Position numbers and translations under genes: made by a program
The notes under the pieces: generated by a model
Database searches by the model: none
What the model saw: the letters and a program-made list of their open reading frames with translations, nothing else
What the model was told of the DNA's origin: nothing
In this document: positions 31,281 to 40,605 of the stretch, one piece after another
How positions within the stretch are numbered: position 1 is the first letter of the stretch
Layout of the letters: each line of letters opens with the position of its first letter
Assembly: GCF_025149465.1 (NCBI RefSeq)
Contig: NZ_CP102275.1
Span: forward strand, 62,001 to 126,000
Length of the DNA stretch: 64,000 nucleotides
Source of the DNA: Thomasclavelia spiroformis DSM 1552
GTDB taxonomy: Bacteria > Bacillota_I > Bacilli_A > Erysipelotrichales > Coprobacillaceae
Direction: 5' to 3'

Positions 31281-32331
31281 CAAGCTGGGAAATATTGGTT
31301 GGAGGATATTTATTTAGGAGAATATTTAAAACCATCAAAAGATGCTTTAATTTCAGTAGAAGCAAATACATCAGGAGCAATTTCAGCAAGTCGATTAATT
31401 GGACCAGGTACAAAAGATCCAGTGAATGTAGAATTTGATATGGTAACGGTTTTATCACCATCACAAACAAATGTAATAGTGGGAATAGGAAGCAGTGATT
31501 CAAACTATACAGGATATTCACAAGTACCAATTATTATTAGAATGTATAAAGATGGAAAAATAGGAGTATATAATGGTAAAGGATATGTTCAAAGTAATGT
31601 AGAATTTGAAAAGAATAAAAAGTATCATCTTAGAGTATCAATAAATCTAGAAGAAAAGACTTATGATGTATACGTAACTCCACCACAACAAGAAGAGATT
31701 CAAATAGCTACAGATTATGCATTTAGATCAACAGCAAAGGTACCTGAGGATATTGGAAAGATTTATTTATTCAACAATGATTAACAAGCTGGGAAATATT
31801 GGTTGGAGGATATTTATTTAGGAGAATATTTAAAACCATCAAAAGATGCTTTAATTTCAGTAGAAGCAAATACATCAGGAGCAATTTCAGCAAGTCGATT
31901 AATTGGACCAGGTACAAAAGATCCAGTGAATGTAGAATTTGATATGGTAACGGTTTTATCACCATCACAAACAAATGTAATAGTGGGAATAGGAAGCAGT
32001 GATTCAAACTATACAGGATATTCACAAGTACCAATTATTATTAGAATGTATAAAGATGGAAAAATAGGAGTGTATAATGGTAAAGGATATGTTCAAAGTA
32101 ATGTAGAATTTGAAAAGAATAAAAAGTATCATATTCGAGTATCAATAAACCTAGAAGAAAAGACTTATGATGTATACGTAACTCCACCACAACAAGAAGA
32201 GATTCAAATAGCTGTAAATTATGCATTTAGATCAACAGCAAAAGTACCTGAGGATATCGGAAAGATTTATTTATTCAACAATGATCAACAAGCAGGAAAA
32301 TATTGGTTAGAAGATATTTATTTAGAAGCAA
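30822..32331 (+). repeat. Three 504-bp tandem repeats (LamG-like domain), two carrying the same TAA
   Basis: Copies are at 30822-31325, 31326-31829 and 31830-32331, in register at 168 codons, and differ at only a handful of bases. Each encodes one domain starting LKPSKDALISVEAN and ending GKYWLEDIYL. Copies 1 and 2 have TAA at 31278-31280 and 31782-31784; copy 3 has CAA at 32286-32288 in the same place. Copies 1 and 2 also share further small differences near the stop (GCTGGG against GCAGGA), so one was duplicated from the other after the stop arose. Confidence 0.92.
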
Positions 32332-33119
32332 AAGAAACAGATAAAGTTGCATTAAAGATTGCACTTGATCTAGCTAATGGAATTACTGATGAAGATTTAA
32401 AAGACGTAATACCAGTAGTAGCAGATGAATTTATTGCAGCAAGAGATGAAGCTAATGTTGTTTATAATGATACTAGTGCAACTCAAGAAAAAATAAATAA
32501 TGCATTTGATCGACTTGCAAGTGCAATGCATATGTTAGACTTTGTAAAAGGTGATAAAACAGCATTAAAAGCATTTATCAATAAAGTGAGTGGCTTAGAT
32601 TCAAGTAAATATTCAACGGATACATGGGCAGCATTTGAAAAAGAATTAAATGAAGCTAATGTTGTATATAACGATGAAAATGCAATGCAAGAAGAAGTAA
32701 ATAATGCATATAAAGAATTAGTAACAGCATTCTTGAATTTAAGATTAATTCCAGATAAGAGCTTATTAGAAGACTTAATTAATAAAGCTGAAGGATTAAA
32801 CTTAGCTAGCTATACTAAGGCAACAGTTCAAGTTGTAAATGATGCTTTAGCAAATGCTAAAAACATATTAGCAGATGATAATGCATCACAAAAAGAAGTT
32901 GATAATGCAAAAGATGTATTAGAAAAAGCGATCAATAGCTTAGAAGCTAATGTAAATACACCAGCAGATAACACAGTAAGTGCATCAGTAAATAATGGTG
33001 ATACAACAGTAAGTGTTAAAACAGGTGATGATATTAGTGTGTTAGGAACACTTGGATTAATTTCATCATTAAGTGTTATAGTATTTTTAAAAAAGAAAAA
33101 AATAAGTAAAATTAAATAA
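31281..33119 (+). pseudogene. In-frame continuation of the GH105 gene: repeats 2-3, FIVAR domains and wall-anchor-like tail
   Basis: This stretch continues the GH105 frame after TAA 31278-31280 and is broken once more at 31782-31784. It encodes two further LamG-like repeats, three to four FIVAR-type helical modules (about 32340-32960) and a C-terminal SVKTGDD, hydrophobic helix and KKKKISKIK tail that look like a sorting signal. Without read-through or repeat recombination it has no signal peptide and cannot be exported. Restarts are conceivable at TTG codons next to GGAGG (31299, 31803) but would give cytoplasmic fragments. If the stops were read, the whole product would have about 1677 codons. 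Confidence 0.8.
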
Positions 33120-33126
33120 TTAAATA

Positions 33127-33185
33127 AAAGGTATAGAAAATCAGGTATGTCTGATAAAGATATGTTTGATAATCTATACTTTTTA
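33127..33185 (+). terminator. Terminator after the GH105/FIVAR gene
   Basis: A long hairpin with outer arms AAAGGTATAGA / TCTATACTTT, and an inner ATCAG / CTGAT pairing, followed by TTTT. Confidence 0.7.
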
Positions 33186-33294
33186 TATTTAAACAAAATA
33201 TGTTTTCAAATTTTTTACATAAATTTAAATAAATAATGTAATTAAGTTTAATTGCAATATGGCATAATGGGGGTGTTAATTGGAGGGATAGTAG

Positions 33295-36114
33295 ATGAAT
33301 TTAAAGAAAATATTTAATTCTGCAATTGTAGCATTAGTTACAATTGCAATGTCAAGTAATTTGATAGTACTTGCAAAAAATAACAACGCTAAAGTTATAT
33401 CAGACTGGCAGTTTGATAGTAGTTATGTTCAAGAAGGAACATCATTTGAACAGAATAACTTAATTTTAAAAGATGCAAGTGGTAACGGAAATGATTTAAT
33501 TGTTAATACTGAAAGAGTTGAATCAGGAAAGTCAGCAAGTGACTACATGGAATTTGTAGATGATAGCATTGATGGTGAAAGTGAAAGTTTATTAATGAGT
33601 CCTAAAGGAACAAGTGGAAATGATAAAAAAATAGGAGCATTTTTTCAAACTGTTGAAAATGCACCTATTACTCACGAAACATTTGATGAAGGATATACGT
33701 TTGAATTTATTATTAAATTAAGTGATGATATTAGTGGATGGAGTAGTATTTTTGGTAAGCGTGGTATCGCAAAACAAAATGAATTAACTGGAGGTGAACC
33801 AGAAGTTAATGGGGGATTGAATGTATCTAGTTCTGGTGAGCTACAATGGAATTTTTATACAAATAATCCAGAGATAAAAAATAATCCAACTACATGGTCA
33901 GATGCCGGTGGAATTCAACGAAATAAGTTTCATCATATTGTAGTAAAAAATGATAGTAATGTTACTACTATGATTGTTGATGGGATAGTGGTATTACGTT
34001 GTAATACTACACAAAACCAACGTGGATTAGCTGATTTAGGATTAGGTTGGGTCGTAGGAACAGCATATTGGAGTGATGGTGAAACATTTGATGAAAAAAC
34101 TTGTGGTGATAGTATTTTTAAAGGACAAATCCAAGAAATTCGATTATCATCAGGTTTGGTAGCTCCAGACGACTATTTAGTAACTGAGCATATTGTTGAT
34201 GATGCTTATAATATTGTGGGAAATAATAATGAAACAAATTTTCTAGAAACAAAGAAAAACTATAATTTTGCAATTATTCCAGACCCACAATATACAACGC
34301 AATACAAGCCAGCAGTTTTAGACGCTCAAAATGAATGGATTGCAGAAAATGCCAATGATTATAATATCGCTATGACACTTGGTGTAGGAGATATAACACA
34401 AGATGGTACGGAAGCAGAATTTAAACGTGCTAGTGAATCATATTCAATTTTTGATAAAAACAATATATCATATTTATTAACTGATGGGAATCATGATTCA
34501 AGTATATATTTAAAATACTTTGGGGCACAAAGATATGAAAATAATCCAGCATATCAAGGAGCAGGACCATCAGGATATTCAAAATATGCGATTACTAAAG
34601 GTGGATCATACAATTATCTATTTCTTACAATTCCTTATAATAGTGAACAAATAGATCAAGATCGTGAATGGATTAATAATATTTTAACAACATTTGATAA
34701 TTTGCCAACAGTAATAATTACTCACTTTGATGATAATAATAAAAATATCACAAATGATTTTGTAAAAAAATATGATCAAGTATTTATGTTTATAGAAGGG
34801 CATGTAACATATCGTGATGCAAAGATTATTAATAATGATTATGGACATCCTGTTTTAAATACAATAGTTAATTATCAATTTGAGCCTTATGGTGGTAATG
34901 GAATAATTCGTTTGATGCAGTTTGATGAATTAAATAAAGAAATATCTTTTCAGTCTTATTCACCATGGGTACAAAAGAAAATGGATATATTAGATAATAA
35001 AATAGAAAATGATGGAATTTTAAATGATGATGAGAAAAAATTATTTCCTTTTGATAAGTTAAATATTACTCAAGATCCTAGTGATAATATAACTTTTGAA
35101 TTTGATTTTACAGAAAGATTTAAAAACCTTGATAAAGTAGAACCAATTAATAGAGAAAATTTGGATAAAGAAATCAGTTTATCAAATAATTATGATTTAT
35201 CACAATATCAAGATGGTAATGAAAAAGATAATTTTATTAATGCATTATCAAATGCAAAAAATATTCAAAAAGATTTAGATGAACAAGATAGTTTACTTAC
35301 TCAAGAAATAGTTGACCAGGCATGTAAAACACTCGAAGAAGCACGTTTATCATTAATACCAATAACAAATAAAACTGCTTTAAAGATTGCAATTGATTTA
35401 GCTAATACAGTTACTGATAAAGATTTAGAAAATGTTATTCCTGTTGTAGTTGATGAATTCAAAGCAACAAGAGATGAAGCTAATGAAGTTTACAATAATG
35501 CAAGTGCCACTCAAGAAGAAGTAAACGTGGCATTTGACAGACTTGCAAGTGCAATGCAAAAATTAGAATTCTTTAAAGGAAATAAAACAGCATTAAAAGC
35601 ATTTATTGATGATGTTACAGGATTAGATTTAACTAAATATACAGAAACTACATGGGCACAATTTAATGATGCATTAGTAGTGGCAAATGGTGTATATGAA
35701 GATGTAAATGCAATGCAACCAGAAGTAAATGAAGCATATACAAATTTAGTAACAGCATTCTTGAACTTAAGATTAGTTCCAGATAAGAGTCTATTAGAAG
35801 ACTTGATTAATCAAGCAAATGGATTAAATGTTGCAAATTATACAAAAGCATTAGATGAAGCAAAAGTAGTATATGAAAATCCAAATGCAACTCAAGAAGA
35901 AGTAGCTAGTGCAAAAGCTACATTAGAAAAAGCAATCGATAGCTTAGAAGCAAATACAACAGTAGATAACACAGTAAAAACTCCATTAAATAATGGAGAT
36001 ACTACAAGTGTTAAAACAGGCGATGCAACTGATTTTACTTGTGTAACAACCTTAGGTGCTTCTGTAGTAGCGCTAGCATACTTAGCTGTAAGCAAAAAAC
36101 GAAAAGAGGATTAA
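33295..36114 (+). CDS. Surface LamG-metallophosphoesterase-FIVAR protein
   Basis: The 939-residue protein has a signal peptide (about residues 1-28, ending VLAKN), then a LamG/concanavalin-like domain (about 30-300). A calcineurin-type phosphoesterase follows (about 320-590) with DPQYT, GVGDITQDG, DGNHDSS, ITHFDD and EGHVTY as metal-binding motifs. Four or so FIVAR modules fill about 615-890. The tail has SVKTGD (about 906-911), a hydrophobic segment and KKRKED, like a sorting signal but without LPxTG. It may cleave a phosphoester in extracellular glycan or nucleotide; the substrate is unknown. Its FIVAR/anchor part closely resembles that of the preceding gene. GGAGGGATAG precedes the ATG. 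Confidence 0.85.
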   Translation: MNLKKIFNSAIVALVTIAMSSNLIVLAKNNNAKVISDWQFDSSYVQEGTSFEQNNLILKDASGNGNDLIVNTERVESGKSASDYMEFVDDSIDGESESLLMSPKGTSGNDKKIGAFFQTVENAPITHETFDEGYTFEFIIKLSDDISGWSSIFGKRGIAKQNELTGGEPEVNGGLNVSSSGELQWNFYTNNPEIKNNPTTWSDAGGIQRNKFHHIVVKNDSNVTTMIVDGIVVLRCNTTQNQRGLADLGLGWVVGTAYWSDGETFDEKTCGDSIFKGQIQEIRLSSGLVAPDDYLVTEHIVDDAYNIVGNNNETNFLETKKNYNFAIIPDPQYTTQYKPAVLDAQNEWIAENANDYNIAMTLGVGDITQDGTEAEFKRASESYSIFDKNNISYLLTDGNHDSSIYLKYFGAQRYENNPAYQGAGPSGYSKYAITKGGSYNYLFLTIPYNSEQIDQDREWINNILTTFDNLPTVIITHFDDNNKNITNDFVKKYDQVFMFIEGHVTYRDAKIINNDYGHPVLNTIVNYQFEPYGGNGIIRLMQFDELNKEISFQSYSPWVQKKMDILDNKIENDGILNDDEKKLFPFDKLNITQDPSDNITFEFDFTERFKNLDKVEPINRENLDKEISLSNNYDLSQYQDGNEKDNFINALSNAKNIQKDLDEQDSLLTQEIVDQACKTLEEARLSLIPITNKTALKIAIDLANTVTDKDLENVIPVVVDEFKATRDEANEVYNNASATQEEVNVAFDRLASAMQKLEFFKGNKTALKAFIDDVTGLDLTKYTETTWAQFNDALVVANGVYEDVNAMQPEVNEAYTNLVTAFLNLRLVPDKSLLEDLINQANGLNVANYTKALDEAKVVYENPNATQEEVASAKATLEKAIDSLEANTTVDNTVKTPLNNGDTTSVKTGDATDFTCVTTLGASVVALAYLAVSKKRKED

Positions 36115-36145
36115 AAAATTATCTTAAAAGAAGAGTGTAAATTGT

Positions 36146-36193
36146 AAAATGAGCTCTGTTATTTGGATCTCTAAATAATGGAGGCTCATTTTA
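36146..36193 (+). terminator. Terminator after the metallophosphoesterase gene
   Basis: A long stem whose outer arms AAAATGAGC / GCTCATTTT continue into CTCTGTTATTT / AAATAATGGAG, closed by an 8-nt loop and followed by TTTT. Confidence 0.8.
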
Positions 36194-36324
36194 AATCTAT
36201 ACTTTTTATTTTGATTTCATTATAAAAAAGTTTAATTAAATAAACAAATAATTTAATTTATTAAAATTTTGATTGATTTTTAAATATTTATTATATATAA
36301 TCTAGTTATGCAAAAGGTTATTTT

Positions 36325-36635
36325 TTTGCAAGAATTTTTGACCACTCATTAAATGAGCCAAAGCCATACGGACAGCTGGGTCAAATGCCGGATTGGCAAC
36401 TTTGTTGCCTTATTGATAGAACGAAAGTTCAAATTTTATAAGTTGATATTTAGAAATAAATATTGAGTTGGTAACTATACAACCGTGTGCTAAGGCGCAT
36501 CACACTTGTGAAACAATCAATAAGAGTAGTAAAAGTAATTCTTGCTATATAGACTCTAGAATTAAAAATATTTTTAATTAGTCTGTTATATTGTATTGAT
36601 ACTCAAGTGGGAGCACCTGCTTGAGTTTTTTTGTA
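36325..36635 (+). ncRNA. Structured 5' leader RNA of the polyamine operon (candidate riboswitch)
   Basis: About 300 bases before speD contain several well-formed pairings. TTTGACC (36337-36343) pairs with GGTCAAA (36379-36385), enclosing a CTCAT/ATGAG hairpin. TGCC-GGATT-GGCA and GGCAAC-TTT-GTTGCC overlap, so they are alternatives. There are also GAAC-GAAA-GTTC with a GNRA loop, GTTG/CAAC and GTGTG/CACAC. The region is much richer in G and C than its surroundings and ends in an intrinsic terminator just before the speD ribosome site. This is the layout of a transcription-attenuating riboswitch. I do not recognise the class; a SAM or polyamine ligand would fit the operon (inference). Confidence 0.6.
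36601..36632 (+). terminator. Attenuator-type terminator before speD
   Basis: ACTCAAG / CTTGAGT with an internal GTGGGAGCACCTG and a run of seven Ts, ending 19 bases before the speD ATG. There is no gene directly before it, so it would stop the leader transcript. Confidence 0.8.
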
Positions 36636-36651
36636 AAGAAGGGAAAATAAA

Positions 36652-37437
36652 ATGAATGAGAAGTTAAAATTGTATGGTTTCAATAATTTAACTAAATCTT
36701 TAAGCTTTAATATCTATGATGTTTGTTATGCTAAAAGTCAACGTGAGCAAAAAGATTATATTGCTTATATTGATGAACAATATAACTCCAAACGTTTGAC
36801 TGATATATTATATGAAGTAGCCAAGATGATTGGTGCTCATGTATTAAATGTATCGAAGCAAGATTATGATCCTCAAGGTGCAAGTGTTACCATGCTTTTA
36901 GCTGAAAATAATATGTTAGAAAGTCGTCAGGATGAAATGGAAGAAGTAGATGATCGAATTATTTTAGCTCATTTAGATAAAAGTCATATTACAGTACACA
37001 CATACCCAGAATATCATCCCGAAACTAGTATTGCGACTTTTCGCGTAGATATTGATGTCTCTACTTGTGGAGAAATTTCACCGTTATCAACATTAGATTT
37101 TTTAATTGGTAGTTTTGATTCAGATATTATTACGATGGATTATCGAGTACGTGGCTTTACTCGAGATATTAAGGGGAAAAAATTATTTATGGATAATCCG
37201 ATGTCTTCAATACAACAATTTATTGATCCAAAAATATTAAATAAGTATGACGCAACTGATATTAACATGTATCAAGCCAATTTATTTCATACAAAGATGT
37301 TGATTAAAGAAATTGACTTACAAAATTATTTATTTAAAACAGATATATATGAATTACCTCCAAAAGTGAGGTTGGAGATAACTAATAACTTACGTCAAGA
37401 AATGATTGAAATTTATAGTGGAAGTAATATTTTTTAG
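36652..37437 (+). CDS. speD: S-adenosylmethionine decarboxylase proenzyme
   Basis: Makes decarboxylated SAM, the aminopropyl donor for spermidine. The 261-residue proenzyme is of the longer bacterial type and self-cleaves at the Ser in KSHITVHTYPE (about residues 109-119) to give the pyruvoyl cofactor; FRVDIDVSTCG follows as in relatives. GAAGGG precedes the ATG. It is the first gene of a tightly packed polyamine operon behind the leader RNA. Confidence 0.92.
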   Translation: MNEKLKLYGFNNLTKSLSFNIYDVCYAKSQREQKDYIAYIDEQYNSKRLTDILYEVAKMIGAHVLNVSKQDYDPQGASVTMLLAENNMLESRQDEMEEVDDRIILAHLDKSHITVHTYPEYHPETSIATFRVDIDVSTCGEISPLSTLDFLIGSFDSDIITMDYRVRGFTRDIKGKKLFMDNPMSSIQQFIDPKILNKYDATDINMYQANLFHTKMLIKEIDLQNYLFKTDIYELPPKVRLEITNNLRQEMIEIYSGSNIF

Positions 37438-37446
37438 GAGGCTACA

Positions 37447-38904
37447 ATGAAATTAGATCAAAGTAGAATGCCCATCTATGAGGCATTACAGCAAATGAAA
37501 CGAGATCGTTTAGTACCTTTTGATGTTCCAGGACATAAACATGGTAAAGGAAATCCTGAATTAACTAATTTTTTAGGTGAAAAATGCATGAGTGTTGATG
37601 TTAATTCAATGAAACCATTAGATAATTTATGTCATCCAGTTTCAGTAATTAAAGAAGCTGAGCAATTAGCAGCTGATGCCTTTAATGCAGCCCATGCATT
37701 CTTTATGGTTGGAGGAACGACATCATCAGTACAAAGTATGATCATGGCCAGTGTTAAAGCCGGAGAAAAAATTATTATGCCACGAAATGTTCATCGTAGT
37801 GCAATTAATGCGATGATTCTAACTGGTGCGATTCCTATTTATGTAAATCCTGAAGTTGATAAGCGTTTAGTAATTTCATTAGGTATGTCAATTGATCAAG
37901 TAAAACAGGCAATTATTGATAATCCTGATGCTAAAGCAATTTTAGTTAATAATCCAACTTATTATGGGATTTGTTCAAATTTAAAAGAAATTGTTAGATT
38001 AGCTCATGAACATAACATGTTGGCGTTAGTTGATGAAGCTCACGGAACCCATTTTTATTTTAGTGATGATTTACCAATGTCAGCAATGGAAGCAGGAGCT
38101 GATATGGCAAGTGTTAGTATGCATAAATCAGGTGGTAGTTTAACTCAAAGTTCATTCTTGTTATTGGGACCTAATGTAAATGCTGATTATGTTCGTCAGG
38201 TTATTAATTTAACCCAAACAACTAGTGGTTCTTATTTATTAATGGCAAGTTTAGATATGTCACGTAAAAATCTAGCTTTAAATGGTAAAGAAATTTTTAG
38301 TAAAGTAAAACGTTTAGCACATTATGCTCGTGAAGAAATCAATCAGATTGGTGATTATTATGCTTATTGCAAAGAATTAATCAATGGTGATAGTGTTTAT
38401 GATTTTGATGTTACTAAATTGTCTATTTTTACTTTAGATGTTGGATTAGCGGGTATTGAAGTATATGACTTATTGCGTGATGAATATGGTATCCAAATTG
38501 AATTTGGTGATATTGGAAATGTATTAGCTTATATTTCAGTTGGAGATAGTGAAGCTAATATTGAGCGTTTAGTTGGAGCACTTTCAGAAATTCGTAGAAG
38601 ATTTAAAAAAGACCGTAGTGGGATGCTTGATCATGAATATATTAATCCGGAAGTAGTTATTTCGCCACAAGCTGCTTTTTATGGTGAAAAAGAATCATTG
38701 CCATTAATGCAAAGTGTTGATCGAGTTTGTAGTGAATTTGTGATGTGTTATCCGCCAGGGATTCCAATTTTAGCACCAGGAGAAAAAATAACTAAAGAAA
38801 TTTTAGATTATATTCAATATGCTAAAGATAAAGGTTGTTTTATGACCGGACCAGAAGATATGGAAATAAATAATCTTAATGTTTTAAAGGAAGAGGTGAA
38901 ATAA
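37447..38904 (+). CDS. speA: Arginine/lysine/ornithine decarboxylase (SpeA/Cad type, short)
   Basis: The 485-residue PLP enzyme of the short fold-type-I group has FDVPGHKHG near the N terminus, VDEAHGTHF and the PLP lysine in SMHKSGGSL (K227). The family covers arginine, lysine and ornithine decarboxylases. The nearby agmatinase gene makes arginine to agmatine the most likely reaction, but lysine cannot be excluded from sequence. AGGAGG precedes the ATG; its stop overlaps speE (TAATG). Confidence 0.88.
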   Translation: MKLDQSRMPIYEALQQMKRDRLVPFDVPGHKHGKGNPELTNFLGEKCMSVDVNSMKPLDNLCHPVSVIKEAEQLAADAFNAAHAFFMVGGTTSSVQSMIMASVKAGEKIIMPRNVHRSAINAMILTGAIPIYVNPEVDKRLVISLGMSIDQVKQAIIDNPDAKAILVNNPTYYGICSNLKEIVRLAHEHNMLALVDEAHGTHFYFSDDLPMSAMEAGADMASVSMHKSGGSLTQSSFLLLGPNVNADYVRQVINLTQTTSGSYLLMASLDMSRKNLALNGKEIFSKVKRLAHYAREEINQIGDYYAYCKELINGDSVYDFDVTKLSIFTLDVGLAGIEVYDLLRDEYGIQIEFGDIGNVLAYISVGDSEANIERLVGALSEIRRRFKKDRSGMLDHEYINPEVVISPQAAFYGEKESLPLMQSVDRVCSEFVMCYPPGIPILAPGEKITKEILDYIQYAKDKGCFMTGPEDMEINNLNVLKEEVK

Positions 38905-39755
38905 TGGAATTGTGGTTTAGTGAAAGACATACTAAAGGTGTTAAGTTTTCGATTAAAGTTGATCGTCAGTTGTTTAGTGGTCATAGTGAATTTCAAAGAA
39001 TTGATATATTTGATTCTAAAGAGTTTGGACGTTTTTTAGCATTAGATGGTTATATGATGTTAACAGAAAAAGATGAATTCATTTATCATGAAATGATTGT
39101 TCATGTTCCTATGGCAGTACATCCTAATGTAAAAAAAGTTTTAGTTATAGGTGCCGGTGATGGTGGTGTGATTCGTGAATTATGCCGTTATGAAACAATT
39201 GAAACAATTGATATGGTAGAAATTGATGAATTAGTTGTTGAGGTAAGTAAAAAATATTTACCAACTACAGCATGTTGTTTTGATGATCCGCGATTAAATA
39301 TATATTATCAAGATGGCTTAAAATTTGTTCGTACTAAAGAAAATGAATATGATTTAATTATTGTTGATTCAACAGATCCATTTGGACCAGGTGAAGGACT
39401 TTTTACAAAAGAATTTTATGGGAACTGCTTTAAAGCATTAAATGAAACGGGAATTATGGTAAATCAGCATGAAAGTCCATTTTATCAAGATGATGCTGTT
39501 GCAATGCAACGTGCTCATAAACGAATTGTTGAAAGTTTCCCAATTTCTAGAGTATATCAAGCGCATATTCCAACTTATCCTTCAGGACATTGGTTATTTG
39601 GTTTTGCTTCCAAAAAATATCATCCAATCAAGGATTTTCAAAAGACAAAATGGAATGCTCGGGGAATGCAAACTAGATATTATAATACCGGAATACATGT
39701 AGGAGCATTTGCTTTGCCAAATTATGTTGAGGAGTTACTTAGAGATGTGGAATAA
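38904..39755 (+). CDS. speE: Spermidine synthase (aminopropyltransferase)
   Basis: Moves the aminopropyl group of decarboxylated SAM to an amine acceptor. The 283-residue protein has the N-terminal beta domain, the nucleotide-binding VLVIGAGDGGVIREL (about residues 78-92) and the catalytic-loop DSTDPFGPGEGLF (about 155-167). The acceptor could be putrescine, or agmatine (giving N1-aminopropylagmatine for SpeB), or spermidine; the sequence does not decide. Starts inside the speA stop. Confidence 0.93.
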   Translation: MELWFSERHTKGVKFSIKVDRQLFSGHSEFQRIDIFDSKEFGRFLALDGYMMLTEKDEFIYHEMIVHVPMAVHPNVKKVLVIGAGDGGVIRELCRYETIETIDMVEIDELVVEVSKKYLPTTACCFDDPRLNIYYQDGLKFVRTKENEYDLIIVDSTDPFGPGEGLFTKEFYGNCFKALNETGIMVNQHESPFYQDDAVAMQRAHKRIVESFPISRVYQAHIPTYPSGHWLFGFASKKYHPIKDFQKTKWNARGMQTRYYNTGIHVGAFALPNYVEELLRDVE

Positions 39756-40605
39756 AAATATTGAAACTTTTATTGGTTTAGACGCTTCTTTTGAAGAAGC
39801 AAGTTGTGTAATTTTTGGGGCTCCAATGGATAGTACTACATCCTATCGCCCAGGAACCAGATTTGCTTCAAGTGCGATCCGTAAGGAATCTTTTGGTATC
39901 GAAACCTATAGTCCTTATCAAGATAAAGATTTAGAAGATATTAGTGTTTTCGATGGTGGTGATTTAGAATTGCCATTTGGAAATCCTCGTAAAGCCTTAG
40001 ATATGATTAAAGAGACAACTAAAAAAATTATCGATGCTAATAAACTGCCATGTATGATTGGTGGTGAACATTTAGTTAGTTTAGGGGCTATTGAAGCTGT
40101 ATACGAAAAATATCCTGATTTACGAATTATTCACTTTGATGCCCATACTGATTTACGTGATGAATATCTTGGAGAAAAATTATCTCATGCTTCAGTAATT
40201 AGAAGAGCTTATGATTTAGTTGGTGATCATAGAATTTATCAATTTGGTATTCGTAGCGGTGAACGAACTGAGTTTTATTGGGCTAAAGAACATACATTTT
40301 TAAATAAATTTAATTTTAATAATTTAGAACTAGCAATTAAAGAAAGTCAAGGGTATCCAGTCTATTTTACAATTGATCTTGATGTATTAGATCCTAGTGT
40401 TTTTCCAGGAACTGGAACACCAGAAGCAGGTGGTGTTAATTTTCATGAGTTATTAGATGCAATCATTAAAGTAAGTTCATTAAATGTAGTAGCGATGGAT
40501 ATTAATGAACTATCACCAATTTATGATTCAAGTGGCGCTTCAACAGCGATAGCTTGTAAAGTATTAAGAGAATTATTATTAGCAATGAATAAAGGAGAGA
40601 AATAA
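39745..40605 (+). CDS. speB: Agmatinase family ureohydrolase
   Basis: I use the ATG at 39745, with GAGGAG 11 bases upstream; it overlaps the end of speE by 11 bases. The 286-residue ureohydrolase shows the Mn-binding motifs GGEHLVSLG, HFDAHTDLRDE and TIDLDVLDPS. It should cleave agmatine to putrescine and urea; N1-aminopropylagmatine is an alternative substrate in bacteria with such an operon. Confidence 0.92.
   Translation: MWNKNIETFIGLDASFEEASCVIFGAPMDSTTSYRPGTRFASSAIRKESFGIETYSPYQDKDLEDISVFDGGDLELPFGNPRKALDMIKETTKKIIDANKLPCMIGGEHLVSLGAIEAVYEKYPDLRIIHFDAHTDLRDEYLGEKLSHASVIRRAYDLVGDHRIYQFGIRSGERTEFYWAKEHTFLNKFNFNNLELAIKESQGYPVYFTIDLDVLDPSVFPGTGTPEAGGVNFHELLDAIIKVSSLNVVAMDINELSPIYDSSGASTAIACKVLRELLLAMNKGEK

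Noticed and set aside
31299-31784. Independent small gene starting at TTG 31299 (and again at 31803)
   Set aside because: A GGAGG is near, but the frames are simply the continuation of the GH105 frame after a stop; without a signal peptide a lectin-like domain would be stranded in the cytoplasm.
36350-36400. CAAAGCCA and TGCCGGATTGGCA segments recall parts of class I c-di-GMP (GEMM) riboswitches
   Set aside because: The flanking hairpin, the GCAAACC-like 5' strand and the second GG-TAGC-type hairpin needed for that aptamer are not in place, so the match is only a short word; an Rfam search should decide.
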